This document shows, one piece after another, positions 8,266 through 15,320 of a DNA stretch of 28,955 nucleotides. Below the pieces are notes generated by a model. That model ran no database searches. It was not told the origin of the DNA and saw only the letters and a list, made by a program, of their open reading frames with translations. This DNA is from Myxococcales bacterium (GTDB taxonomy: Bacteria; Myxococcota; UBA796; SXON01). Made by a program: the position numbers and the translations under genes. The stretch is from positions 1 to 28,955 of the forward strand of contig SHYX01000052.1 of assembly GCA_009692585.1 (NCBI GenBank), written 5' to 3'. Numbering within the stretch: position 1 is the stretch's first letter; each line of letters begins with the position of its first letter.

Positions 8266-8769
8266 CTACCCCCGCTCGATCAACCCGCGCCGGATGGCCG
8301 CCGGGATCTTCGGCGAGATGTTCGCCCATTCCGCGTCGGCGTTCTTGGTGATGGTGACGAAGTCCTTGACCGCGAAGACGCCCTTGATGCCGCCCACGGC
8401 CCAGATCTGTCGCGACAGCGGGTGGGAGTCGGCCTCTTCCGCGGTGTTGAACGAGGCCGAGCCCTTCTCGATCACCGAGACCGAGCAGGTGAACTTGTGG
8501 GCGTTGGGATTCGGTGTCTCCGATTCTTCGATCTTGATGTGCGCGCCGACCTCGGCGGCGGGGTCGGCGGGCGCGGCCTCCTGGGCGCCACCGTGGGCGT
8601 GCCCGTGGTCGTGACCGCCCCCGTGGGAGTGCCCGTGGTCGTGCCCGCGATCCTCCTCCTGGGTGGGCGCAGGCCGCGGTGGCGGCGGCTTGCGCGCCGG
8701 GGGCGGCGGGGGCGGGGCCACCTTCTTTTCACCGAGGCCGAGAATGCGCTTGATGGTGCTGCGGATCAT
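8266..8769 (-). CDS. Nfu/NifU N-terminal-domain protein with Pro-rich and His-rich linker
   Basis: This is a 167-residue protein. Residues ~80-150 match the scaffold protein Nfu N-terminal domain: ETPNPNAHKFTCSVSVIEKG, then ADSHPLSRQIWAVGGIKGVF, then FVTITKNADAEW. The CXXC-bearing C-terminal NifU domain that carries Fe-S clusters in Nfu proteins is absent. The N-terminal half is unusual: a basic start (MIRSTIKRILGLGEKK), a proline run (16-36), and a His/Gly block around 42-61 (GHDHGHSHGGGHDHGHAHGG) encoded by a 30-bp DNA duplication. The His block could bind Ni, Zn, Co or Fe. It is the last gene of a minus-strand set, 62 bases after the polyprenyl-synthase-like gene. A role in metal or Fe-S handling is inferred, not shown. 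Confidence 0.85.
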   Translation of the reverse strand: MIRSTIKRILGLGEKKVAPPPPPPARKPPPPRPAPTQEEDRGHDHGHSHGGGHDHGHAHGGAQEAAPADPAAEVGAHIKIEESETPNPNAHKFTCSVSVIEKGSASFNTAEEADSHPLSRQIWAVGGIKGVFAVKDFVTITKNADAEWANISPKIPAAIRRGLIERG

Positions 8770-8831
8770 CGGCCGTTGCTAACGCGCGGTGACGCCGGCC
8801 GCCGGAAACACCGCGCGGCCGGTCACCGGGC

Positions 8832-9836
8832 CTACGCCGCGCGACCCAGCGCCGAGGCCAACCGGTCGAGTTGCGCGCGCGCCGGCGTGTCGTCCAGGGT
8901 GGACAGCGCCTTGCGGGCCGACCAGCTCTGGGTGACCAGCAGCTCGCGTCCCGCCTGAAGCCCTCCCGCCTCCCGCACGGCGTCTCGTAGGGCCTGGGCG
9001 AGCCGCGCGTCCGGGGAGGCCTGCAGCTTTCGCCACAGGACGTTGACCTCGGGCACGCGCTCGCCGGCGACGGCCACCGGGTACAGCGCCGGACGGCCGG
9101 CGAGCAGGTAGGGATCGTCGATACGTTCGAGGAGCGCCAGGTCCTCGGCGACATGCACGCCGACACCGACATGGCGGCCATAGCGGCCAAGTCCGGTGAC
9201 GACGGGCCGCGGCGCCCCACCCAGCCGCCCCCCGGCCCGGCACGCAAAAGCGAAGACCGCGCCGGTGTGCCCCTCGGCCAGATGGACGGCGTCTGGACCG
9301 GTCGCGACACGCCGCCGCAGCGACTCGCCCAGCGCTTGACCTTCGCTGACTTCGCGCAGGGCCTCGAGGGCGTCGCCGAGCACCTCGGGGGTGGGGGCGC
9401 GTCGGGCGATCTCCAGCGCGCGCAGCATGACGTGGTGCGCGCCGAGCCAATGGGCGGCGCCGCCCAGGACCCGGCGGGCGGCGCGACGGCGGCGGCCGTG
9501 CTGGCGCCCCAGGGCGAGGTCGTGCAGCCGCAGCGCGGTGTGCAGCAGCTCGGTGGCGTAGGCGACGTCGGTCGCCGCTTGTGGATCCGCCTCGCTCGAC
9601 CCCTCCATGGTCCGACTGGCCAGCACCACCAGCACCGGGCGGATGCGGGGCATACCCCCCGCGAAGAGGACCTCGGGCTCCAGCCCGGGGGGCAGCCCCT
9701 CGCCGGCCGTCAGCGCTGCCAGCGCATCGTCGATGGTGCCGATGGGGCCGCGCAGCTCACCGGCGAGGCGCTCGACCTCGGCGGCGAGGGCGCGGCGCGT
9801 GGATTCGCCGCGGCCGGGACGGGGGCCGAGCGGCAT
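8832..9836 (-). CDS. Polyprenyl synthase-like protein lacking both DDxxD motifs (probable pseudoenzyme)
   Basis: The 334-residue, all-helical protein follows the isoprenyl diphosphate synthase layout. It has MPRIRPVLVVLASR (compare the K-R-[ILV]RP region), ELLHTALRLHDLALG at the first Asp-rich position (H105-D106), HTGAVFAFACRAGG at the KT-type helix, and GVGVHVAEDLALLERIDDPYL at the second (E231-D232). Active enzymes have DDxxD at both places to hold Mg-diphosphate. Here each is reduced to a single Asp of the first pair, so prenyl transfer is unlikely. The ATG at 9836 overlaps the NAD synthetase stop by one base (TGATG), so the two are translationally coupled. Possible roles are a regulatory subunit or an unrelated binding function. 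Confidence is good for the fold, low for the role. Confidence 0.72.
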   Translation of the reverse strand: MPLGPRPGRGESTRRALAAEVERLAGELRGPIGTIDDALAALTAGEGLPPGLEPEVLFAGGMPRIRPVLVVLASRTMEGSSEADPQAATDVAYATELLHTALRLHDLALGRQHGRRRRAARRVLGGAAHWLGAHHVMLRALEIARRAPTPEVLGDALEALREVSEGQALGESLRRRVATGPDAVHLAEGHTGAVFAFACRAGGRLGGAPRPVVTGLGRYGRHVGVGVHVAEDLALLERIDDPYLLAGRPALYPVAVAGERVPEVNVLWRKLQASPDARLAQALRDAVREAGGLQAGRELLVTQSWSARKALSTLDDTPARAQLDRLASALGRAA

Positions 9837-11446
9837 CAGCGCCACCGCTGCACGAGCGGCATGCGCCGCCCGCTGCCGAACGCGCGCGGGCTGACCCGGA
9901 GGACGGGGGCCGCCTGCCAACGCTTGAACTCGCTCCGCATGACCATCCGCGCGATCCGCTCCACCAACGCCCGATCATAGCCCTCGGCCACGATCGACTC
10001 GGTATCCGCGGCCCCCTCAATGGCACGACGAAGGATGTCATCGAGCACCGCGTACGGGGGCAGACTGTCCTGATCGGTCTGGTTGGGCGCCAGCTCGGCC
10101 GACGGCGGCTTCAGCAGCGTCGCGAGCGGGATGATCTCGCCATCGAGATTGATCTGTCGCGACAGCCGGTAGACGTCGGTCTTGAACACGTCGCCGATCA
10201 CTCCGAGTCCTCCGTTCATGTCGCCGTACAGGGTGCAATAGCCGACGGCCATCTCGGATTTGTTGCCAGTGGTGAGCAGCAGGTGTGCAAGTTTGTTGGA
10301 CACCCCCATGAGCAGGGTGCCCCGGGCCCGCGCCTGGAGGTTCTCCTCGGTCACGTCGGGGGCGCGGCGGGAAAAGATGGGCGCGAGGGTGCGCAGGAAC
10401 GCGTCGTGCACGTCGCCGATGGGGACCAACTCGAAGGGCATGCCCAGGTTGGCCGCCAGCGCCCTGGCGTCGGTGACGGAGCCCGGCGAGGAGAACGGGC
10501 CGGGCATGCCCAGGCCCAGGACATTGGCGCTCCCGAGGGCGCGGGTGGCGATCGCGGCGACCAGGGCGCTGTCGATGCCGCCGCTGAGGCCGAGCACCGC
10601 GGTGGTGAAGCCGGTGCGCAGGGCGTAGTCGCGGGTGCCCATGGTCAGCGCGTCGAGGACCTCTTCCTCGAAGGGTCGAAAACGAGGTTCGATGGGGGGA
10701 CCATCGAGGTCTACCAGCACGTTTTCGGCGCGGAACTGCGCGCACTGGGCCAGGACGCTGCCGTCGGCGCCCACCACCAGCGAGCCGCCGTCGAACAACA
10801 GCTCGTCGTTGCCGCCGACCTGATTGCAATAGACCAGGGGTGCCCTGGATTGGCGCGCCTGGCGCCGCACCAGCTCGGCTCTGAGGGCCGGCTTCCCGGC
10901 CTCGAACGGCGAGGCGCTGAGATTCACCACGAGGTCGGCGCCGCGCATGCGTTCGACCGGGTCGAGGACGTAGCGGTGACGGACCAGCCCCGGCTCGTTC
11001 CAGATGTCCTCGCAGATGGTGACCCCGAGGAGCAGGCCCTCGACCTCGACCGGGCGCGGATCGTCTTCCGGGACGAAATACCTGGACTCGTCGAAGACGT
11101 CGTAGGTCGGCAGCAGGCACTTGTGCCGGACGGCCACGATGGCCCCGCGGGCGGCGACCACGGCGCTGTTGCGCAGTCCGACCTCTTCCCAGGGGCAGCC
11201 GTAGATCGCGATGACCTCGGTCCCCGCCGTGGCGGCGGCGACGCGCTGTGCCTGGAGCATACAGGCCTCGATCAGATCGGCGCGATCGAGCAGATCGCGG
11301 GGAGGGTACCCGCTGATGACCAGCTCGGGGAGGACCACCACGCGCGCCGCCCGCGCCACGCCCTCCCGAATGGCGGCGATGCAGAGGTCCGCGTTGGCGA
11401 CGACGTCACCGACGATGGGAGCGGCCTGGCCGACGAGTACACGCAC
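9836..11446 (-). CDS. nadE: Glutamine-dependent NAD+ synthetase
   Basis: This 536-residue two-domain enzyme makes NAD+ from nicotinic acid adenine dinucleotide, ATP and glutamine in the cytoplasm. The N-terminal nitrilase-fold glutaminase has the full triad: E41 (VVLPELVISGYPPRD), K109 (RHKCLLPTYDVFDESRYF) and C145 (GVTICEDIW). The C-terminal synthetase domain carries the ATP pyrophosphatase loop S288-GGID-S293 and the later TTGNKSEMAVGYCTLYGDMNGG block. Length is normal for the fused type. It starts at GTG 11446, fifteen bases after the small membrane-protein stop, with no strong ribosome site. It is followed with a one-base overlap by the polyprenyl-synthase-like gene. Confidence 0.96.
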   Translation of the reverse strand: MRVLVGQAAPIVGDVVANADLCIAAIREGVARAARVVVLPELVISGYPPRDLLDRADLIEACMLQAQRVAAATAGTEVIAIYGCPWEEVGLRNSAVVAARGAIVAVRHKCLLPTYDVFDESRYFVPEDDPRPVEVEGLLLGVTICEDIWNEPGLVRHRYVLDPVERMRGADLVVNLSASPFEAGKPALRAELVRRQARQSRAPLVYCNQVGGNDELLFDGGSLVVGADGSVLAQCAQFRAENVLVDLDGPPIEPRFRPFEEEVLDALTMGTRDYALRTGFTTAVLGLSGGIDSALVAAIATRALGSANVLGLGMPGPFSSPGSVTDARALAANLGMPFELVPIGDVHDAFLRTLAPIFSRRAPDVTEENLQARARGTLLMGVSNKLAHLLLTTGNKSEMAVGYCTLYGDMNGGLGVIGDVFKTDVYRLSRQINLDGEIIPLATLLKPPSAELAPNQTDQDSLPPYAVLDDILRRAIEGAADTESIVAEGYDRALVERIARMVMRSEFKRWQAAPVLRVSPRAFGSGRRMPLVQRWR

Positions 11447-11461
11447 GGCGGCCCCGGGGCC

Positions 11462-11710
11462 CTAGTAGCCGCCGGTGTTCCGCCACTGGGTGGCGTTGAG
11501 GTACAGGAGCGTCGGCACCCCGATGAGCAACGACGCGACCGCGAGCGGGAAGTGTTCGTTCGGTCCGAGGTCCCCGAGCGCATCCCACCCCACCCGGCTG
11601 AGCGAGAGGGCGATGTCGTTGCCGCCGCTGTCCCAGGCGATGATCATGGTGAGGATGCCGTTGGCGCAGCACACCCCACCGACAAGCCAACCGATCGTGC
11701 GTGGATTCAT
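11462..11710 (-). CDS. Small two-helix membrane protein, unknown
   Basis: An 82-residue protein with two hydrophobic helices (about 5-26 and 53-72) and a soluble ~25-residue loop between them. It probably sits in the inner membrane as a hairpin. The ATG at 11710 has a GGAAG ribosome site. It lies between the MATE gene (39 bases upstream) and nadE (15 bases downstream) on the same strand. No family was recognised; small membrane proteins of this shape occur widely in Myxococcota-like genomes. Confidence 0.72.
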   Translation of the reverse strand: MNPRTIGWLVGGVCCANGILTMIIAWDSGGNDIALSLSRVGWDALGDLGPNEHFPLAVASLLIGVPTLLYLNATQWRNTGGY

Positions 11711-11749
11711 CTGCTCTTCCGGAACGGGCGCCTTCCTAACCGGCCCCGC

Positions 11750-13135
11750 TCAGATGCGCATGCGCGACCAGTCGCCTTTGGCGGCGGCGAGCCCCTTGAG
11801 CGCGGCCTTGAGCACCGAGGTGAGGTTGATCGCCCACCAGACCCCGGGGGCGCCCCACCCGAGGCCGATGGCGAGGCCCCAGGCCAGGGGCACCCGGAGG
11901 GCGTTGAGCGGCGCGCTGAGCCAGAACACCGGCCGGGACGCACCCGCGCCCAGCAATACCCCTTCGGCCAACGCCTCCCAGGCCACGCAGGGTTGACTCC
12001 AGGCCAGCGCCCGGGCGTAGCCGACGGCCACCTCCAGCACCGCCGGGTCGTCGGTGAAGGGCGCGCAGATCGGGACGGCGCCGAACCAGAAGACGGCGCC
12101 CGCCAGGACGCCGAGGCCCGTGGTCAGCGGCAGCGCCAGCCGCGCCGCCCGTCTGGCTTGGTCGACCTGTCCGGCCCCCAGTCGCCGGCCGACCACCGAG
12201 CTGACCGCCAGGGACAGCCCCAGGAAACAGGGGTAGGTGATGCCCTCCAGCGCCGAGAAGCCGATGCCCACCGCGGCGTTGACGTGCGCTCCCAAGGGCG
12301 AGATCGCCGTGCGGAGGAGAAGGAAGTAGACGGCGGCATAGGCCAGCGTGTTGACGAAGACGGGCATGCCGACCGCGAGGATGCGGCGGGCGGTGTCGTC
12401 GCGGACGAAGCGCACGCCATGCGGCTGTAGCGCGTAGACGAGCCCGATCGCCGTCGCCGGAATTCGTGCGAGCACGGTCGCGAGCGCGGCGCCCTCGACG
12501 CCCATGCCCATCCGCTCGATGAAGACGTGGTTCAGGAGCACGTTTCCGAGCGCCGCCGAGACCTGGAGGCCCATCATCAACCCGGTCCGGCCCCGCGCGA
12601 CGAAGATGGCGTCCAACGCCGGCGCGATGGCGAGGGGCAGCCCGAGCACGCCGATGGTCCGGAGAAAGAGGGTGGCGGCGGTTGCGGTTTCGCCCTGAAG
12701 CCCGAGGAAGGTCGCGATGGCGGGCGCGCCGAAGCCGGCGATCACCGCCACCGTCGCCCACGTTGCCACCGAGCCGACGAGGGCGACGCCCACGACCCGG
12801 GCGGCGAGGTCACCATCGCGAGCCCCCTCCGCTCGAGCCGCCAGGGGCCCGACGCCGGCCGCCACCAGCAGGTGCACCGCGTAGGCCGCGATGAGCACGA
12901 AGGTGCAGGAGCCGATCGCGGCCTGCGCCTCGGTCGAGACCGAGCCTGCGGCGAGCTGATCGATGACGCGGAAGGCGTTGTTGAGTAGCGCGGCCGCGGC
13001 CGCGGGGAGCGCCAGCCGCAGCAGTTCGCCGGTGGTGACGGGGCCGGTGAGGGGAGGGGGAGCGCGCAAGGGGGGGCGGCTAAGCCGGTGGGGTGGAGGG
13101 TGGCTGGGAAGGATGCTCACGTGCGACACCGACAC
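11750..13135 (-). CDS. MATE-family multidrug/toxin efflux transporter
   Basis: This 461-residue polytopic protein has about twelve hydrophobic segments in two related halves. The family layout is visible: LRLALPAAAAALLNNAFRVIDQLA at the first helix, then LATVLARIPATAIGLVYAL near the middle, and the second-half start RRILAVGMPVFVNTLAYAAVYF with LSLAVSSVVGRRLGAGQVDQARRA. MATE pumps export cationic drugs, metabolites or lipids using Na+ or H+ gradients; the substrate here is unknown. The GTG at 13135 is one of several possible starts: GTG at 13129 or 13120 would also work, and the first ~30 residues are Pro/Arg-rich and non-homologous. It appears to head a five-gene minus-strand run. Confidence 0.9.
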   Translation of the reverse strand: MSVSHVSILPSHPPPHRLSRPPLRAPPPLTGPVTTGELLRLALPAAAAALLNNAFRVIDQLAAGSVSTEAQAAIGSCTFVLIAAYAVHLLVAAGVGPLAARAEGARDGDLAARVVGVALVGSVATWATVAVIAGFGAPAIATFLGLQGETATAATLFLRTIGVLGLPLAIAPALDAIFVARGRTGLMMGLQVSAALGNVLLNHVFIERMGMGVEGAALATVLARIPATAIGLVYALQPHGVRFVRDDTARRILAVGMPVFVNTLAYAAVYFLLLRTAISPLGAHVNAAVGIGFSALEGITYPCFLGLSLAVSSVVGRRLGAGQVDQARRAARLALPLTTGLGVLAGAVFWFGAVPICAPFTDDPAVLEVAVGYARALAWSQPCVAWEALAEGVLLGAGASRPVFWLSAPLNALRVPLAWGLAIGLGWGAPGVWWAINLTSVLKAALKGLAAAKGDWSRMRI

Positions 13136-13309
13136 GCAGCGTCACGCTGAGAACTGCTACCTGTCGGGCGAGCACACAGTTGAGCTACAGCGCCGAAGAC
13201 CTCCGCGGCGCCGTCCGTCTCGGACAGGACGTGTGCGGACTCTGAGTGGGTGACGCCCGCCGGTAACGCTCCGCCCTTGAGGGGGTGTCCTCGAGCTCCA
13301 TCGTAGGCG
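13136..13309. other. Intergenic region between MATE and lipoprotein genes
   Basis: There is no gene here. It contains one copy of a direct repeat (13259-13290) and is the likely promoter region of the MATE-to-Nfu gene run on the minus strand. No clear sigma-70 promoter or intrinsic terminator could be picked out. Confidence 0.5.
13259..13290. repeat. Direct repeat copy A (32 bp, 28/32 identical to copy B)
   Basis: The first 15 bases (GCCGGTAACGCTCCG) are identical to copy B at 14281-14312. The rest agrees at 13 of 17 positions, with GAGG and GGTGTCC conserved. Both copies have the same orientation, 1022 bases apart, and flank the unknown lipoprotein gene. On the minus strand each lies upstream of a gene, so a regulatory site is one possibility; a remnant of a duplication is another. 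Confidence 0.55.
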
Positions 13310-14314
13310 TCACCTCCCGCCGCACGCGTCGAGGCAGGAATCGGGCCACACCACGCCTTCGTCGGTGTTGACCTGAATGTCGATGAGGGTGACGGCACCT
13401 TCCCTTGCGAGCAGCGGCGTCGAGCCCAGACGGACGTAGTCGCTACCATCCCACCCCCACGCGTCCGCTGTCCATTCCCCGTCGGGAAGGTTGAGGGCGA
13501 GCCATTGGCCGTTGTCACTGGCGTCGGGCTGTTCATCGCGGGTGGCGGGGAAGCTGTAGTCGTCGAAGTAGTAGACCTCCGCGTCGGGAGCGCCGTCACC
13601 GCGGTCATCGTGGACGAAAACCTGCGCGTGTTCGACGGGTTCCCCACCGCAATCAAGCACGGTCCCGAGGACCATCGCGCTGTCCCGGTCCCACTCCACC
13701 CCGAGGATGCCTGGGAGGAGTCTTGTGGTCACCTCACTGACGGAAAACGCGTCGGCCAGCACCTCGCCGTCGGACTCCCACGCGTACACACGGTGCTGTT
13801 GGAGTGTGTCGACCGTCGCTTCCCACTCCGGGAGCGTGGAGGTGATGATCGACATGGGCTGACACGCAAACGTGGACAGCTCAAACTGACCGGATCGGCC
13901 GGTCGCGGCTTCGACGTCGACGGAGCCGGTCGGGTCGTCGTCAATCCACCACTCGACGGCTGCTTCGGCGACCTCGTCTTCGGTCTGGAAATCGACAACG
14001 CCGCCGGTGACGGTGACGACCTCGCGACACGCGGCGTCGGGTTCGACCGGATCATCGCCGGCGCAGGAGTCGTCCCCCACGTACGCCTCGGTCGTGAACA
14101 CGAAGTGGTCGAATCGCCTGCCGGGGTCGGCGTCGGCGTCGCTGTCGGCGTCCCCCTCGCAGGTAAGCACGCAGGTGTCGGACGCGTCGTCGTTGATCTC
14201 GGGTACGCAGGCGGCGAAGAGGAGAATGAGCTTGGCAGCCTCGTGGGGCGGAGAGTGTACCGCGCGGCGGAATGGGTCGCGCCGGTAACGCTCCGTCCAC
14301 GAGGTGGTGTCCAC
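13310..14314 (-). CDS. Unknown secreted lipoprotein with Asp-rich linker
   Basis: The mature part starts at the lipid Cys in LILLFAAC. It is followed by CVLTCEGDADSDADADPG, an Asp-rich linker, then about 250 residues of acidic, beta-rich sequence with a C-terminal CLDACGGR. No domain family was recognised. DNA for a carboxypeptidase-like/Ig-like fold (LGTVLDCGGEPVEHAQVFVHDDRG) is suggestive only. The only in-frame start is GTG at 14314, which would give an overlong, poorly hydrophobic leader and lie just 20 bases from the divergent gene. A much better leader would start at 14233, where the codon is AAG rather than ATG behind a GAGG at 14242-14239. The true start is therefore doubtful and the gene may be mis-started by mutation or read error. 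Confidence 0.65.
   Translation of the reverse strand: MDTTSWTERYRRDPFRRAVHSPPHEAAKLILLFAACVPEINDDASDTCVLTCEGDADSDADADPGRRFDHFVFTTEAYVGDDSCAGDDPVEPDAACREVVTVTGGVVDFQTEDEVAEAAVEWWIDDDPTGSVDVEAATGRSGQFELSTFACQPMSIITSTLPEWEATVDTLQQHRVYAWESDGEVLADAFSVSEVTTRLLPGILGVEWDRDSAMVLGTVLDCGGEPVEHAQVFVHDDRGDGAPDAEVYYFDDYSFPATRDEQPDASDNGQWLALNLPDGEWTADAWGWDGSDYVRLGSTPLLAREGAVTLIDIQVNTDEGVVWPDSCLDACGGR
14281..14312. repeat. Direct repeat copy B
   Basis: Partner of the copy at 13259-13290 (28 of 32 positions identical, first 15 identical). It lies just upstream of the plus-strand gene at 14335, and upstream of the probable true start of the minus-strand lipoprotein. It therefore sits in the shared divergent promoter region. 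Confidence 0.55.
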
Positions 14315-14334
14315 ACCGCAGCACCGGAGCCTCG

Positions 14335-14880
14335 ATGTTCATCCTGATCGCCAGCGTCGCCTTCGCCGACACCGTCACCCTCGACAACGGCACCCTGCTC
14401 GCCGCGGCCCTCGCCCGCTACGAGCTTGATGGTGACTGCCAGATGACCATGACCGAGGGCGAACTGGAGGGCGCGATCGTCATCGTTCCCTGCTACCGCG
14501 TCCTCTCGTTCACTCGCACGTCGAACTCCGCGCCGCTGGTGTTGCGCGCCCAGACGACCGACGCGGTGGTCGACGCTGGTGCGCTGGAGATGCCGCTCAC
14601 GCCGTCGATGCCCGATTCCGTCGGCGCCTTACGGGACGATGGACTCCTCACCCCCTTCCCGACGGCTGACGCCGAGGCGAGGGAGTTCGAAGCGGCGGAC
14701 GGCGACGAGGCCGACGGCGACGAAGCGCAGGGTGCCGACGGCGACGAGGAGACGCAGGGCGCTGACGCTGCCACCCCCCGGGCTCCGCGCCTGGCGCCGT
14801 CGATGCCGGTCGTTCCCCGGGAGGCCGGCGACGAGGATGCGCGGGACCAGAAAGCGCGGCCCCGGCGCATCGAGTTCTGA
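14335..14880 (+). CDS. Unknown exported protein with acidic repeat region
   Basis: A 181-residue protein starting at ATG 14335, with GGAG five bases upstream. It has a very short signal peptide (MFILIASVAFA, cleavage before DTV). Residues ~12-100 look like a small folded domain (TVTLDNGTLLAAALARYELDG, then GAIVIVPCYRVLSFTR) with two cysteines. From ~117 to ~145 there is an acidic ADGDEADGDE-type repeat. The motif PSMP occurs twice (LTPSMPDS, LAPSMPVV). The tail is basic and ends RPRRIEF. The function is unrecognised; it is probably periplasmic. Its translation start region closely matches that of the amidase at 5130. Confidence 0.68.
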   Translation: MFILIASVAFADTVTLDNGTLLAAALARYELDGDCQMTMTEGELEGAIVIVPCYRVLSFTRTSNSAPLVLRAQTTDAVVDAGALEMPLTPSMPDSVGALRDDGLLTPFPTADAEAREFEAADGDEADGDEAQGADGDEETQGADAATPRAPRLAPSMPVVPREAGDEDARDQKARPRRIEF

Positions 14881-15320
14881 GCGAGGCTGGACGGGAGGCG
14901 GGAGGACGGCGGGAGGATGCGCACCTGGCGACCGACGCGGGCGGCGAGGCGGCGGGGGCGTTCGAGTTGGGAGCCGGGGCGGTTCGCGCTGCCTCCTGCT
15001 GCGCATCCGGCCTCGGGGGATGTCGCGACACCAGATGATATCTCGGCCCGCAGTCGGGGGGGGTGCCTCGCGTCCGGAGCAGTCCCAACCGAACTCGATG
15101 TTTATCAACTTGAACCGGCAGTTCGGTTGCGACTCGAAACCGAAGTCGATGTTGATGCGTATGAACATCGAGTTCGGTTGCTCGCTGAAACCGAACTCTG
15201 CGTTCGTCCTTGTGAACATCGACTTCGGTTGCACCGCGCCGTGCGATTCGGCCCCGAGGCGGACAGCCCGACACTCCCGGGCGCCGCGGGTGCCCCGAAG
15301 TTCGGAGGCCTCCGGCCGCC
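14881..15320. other. 440-base non-coding region with palindromic repeat array
   Basis: No convincing gene is present, although long open frames exist on both strands because of the GC content. The first part (14885-14920) is a G-rich stretch of repeated GGGAGG/GGCGGGAGG that might form G-quadruplexes. The second half holds the palindromic array at 15087-15232. No terminator with a U-run was seen. Confidence 0.6.
15087..15232. repeat. Three tandem 51-bp units, each an imperfect palindrome
   Basis: Units start at 15087, 15138 and 15189 with an exact 51-base period. Each has a 16-base left arm (AACCGAACTCGATGTT type), a 10-base variable loop, a 16-base right arm (AACATCGAGTTCGGTT type), a trailing GC, and about seven more spacer bases. 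In unit 2 the arms pair at 15 of 16 positions. The left arm of unit 1 is perfectly complementary to the right arm of unit 2, and the left arm of unit 2 to the right arm of unit 3. Because 51 is 17 codons and the units are palindromic, both strands read open as a PNSMFI...NIEFG-like 17-residue repeat. It could be a REP/BIME-like extragenic palindrome, a structured RNA, or a relic of a repeat protein. It is too short-spaced for CRISPR. Confidence 0.85.

Noticed and set aside
9581..12430. Plus-strand open frame of 949 residues
   Set aside because: It runs antisense through nadE, the small membrane gene and MATE, all of which have clear family motifs on the minus strand.
14885..14925. G-quadruplex regulatory element
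   Set aside because: There are only three clean GGG runs in close spacing; G-rich tracts are common at this GC content.
15087..15232. CRISPR array
   Set aside because: There are only three units, the inter-repeat DNA is about nine bases and the units are long palindromes; no cas genes lie nearby.
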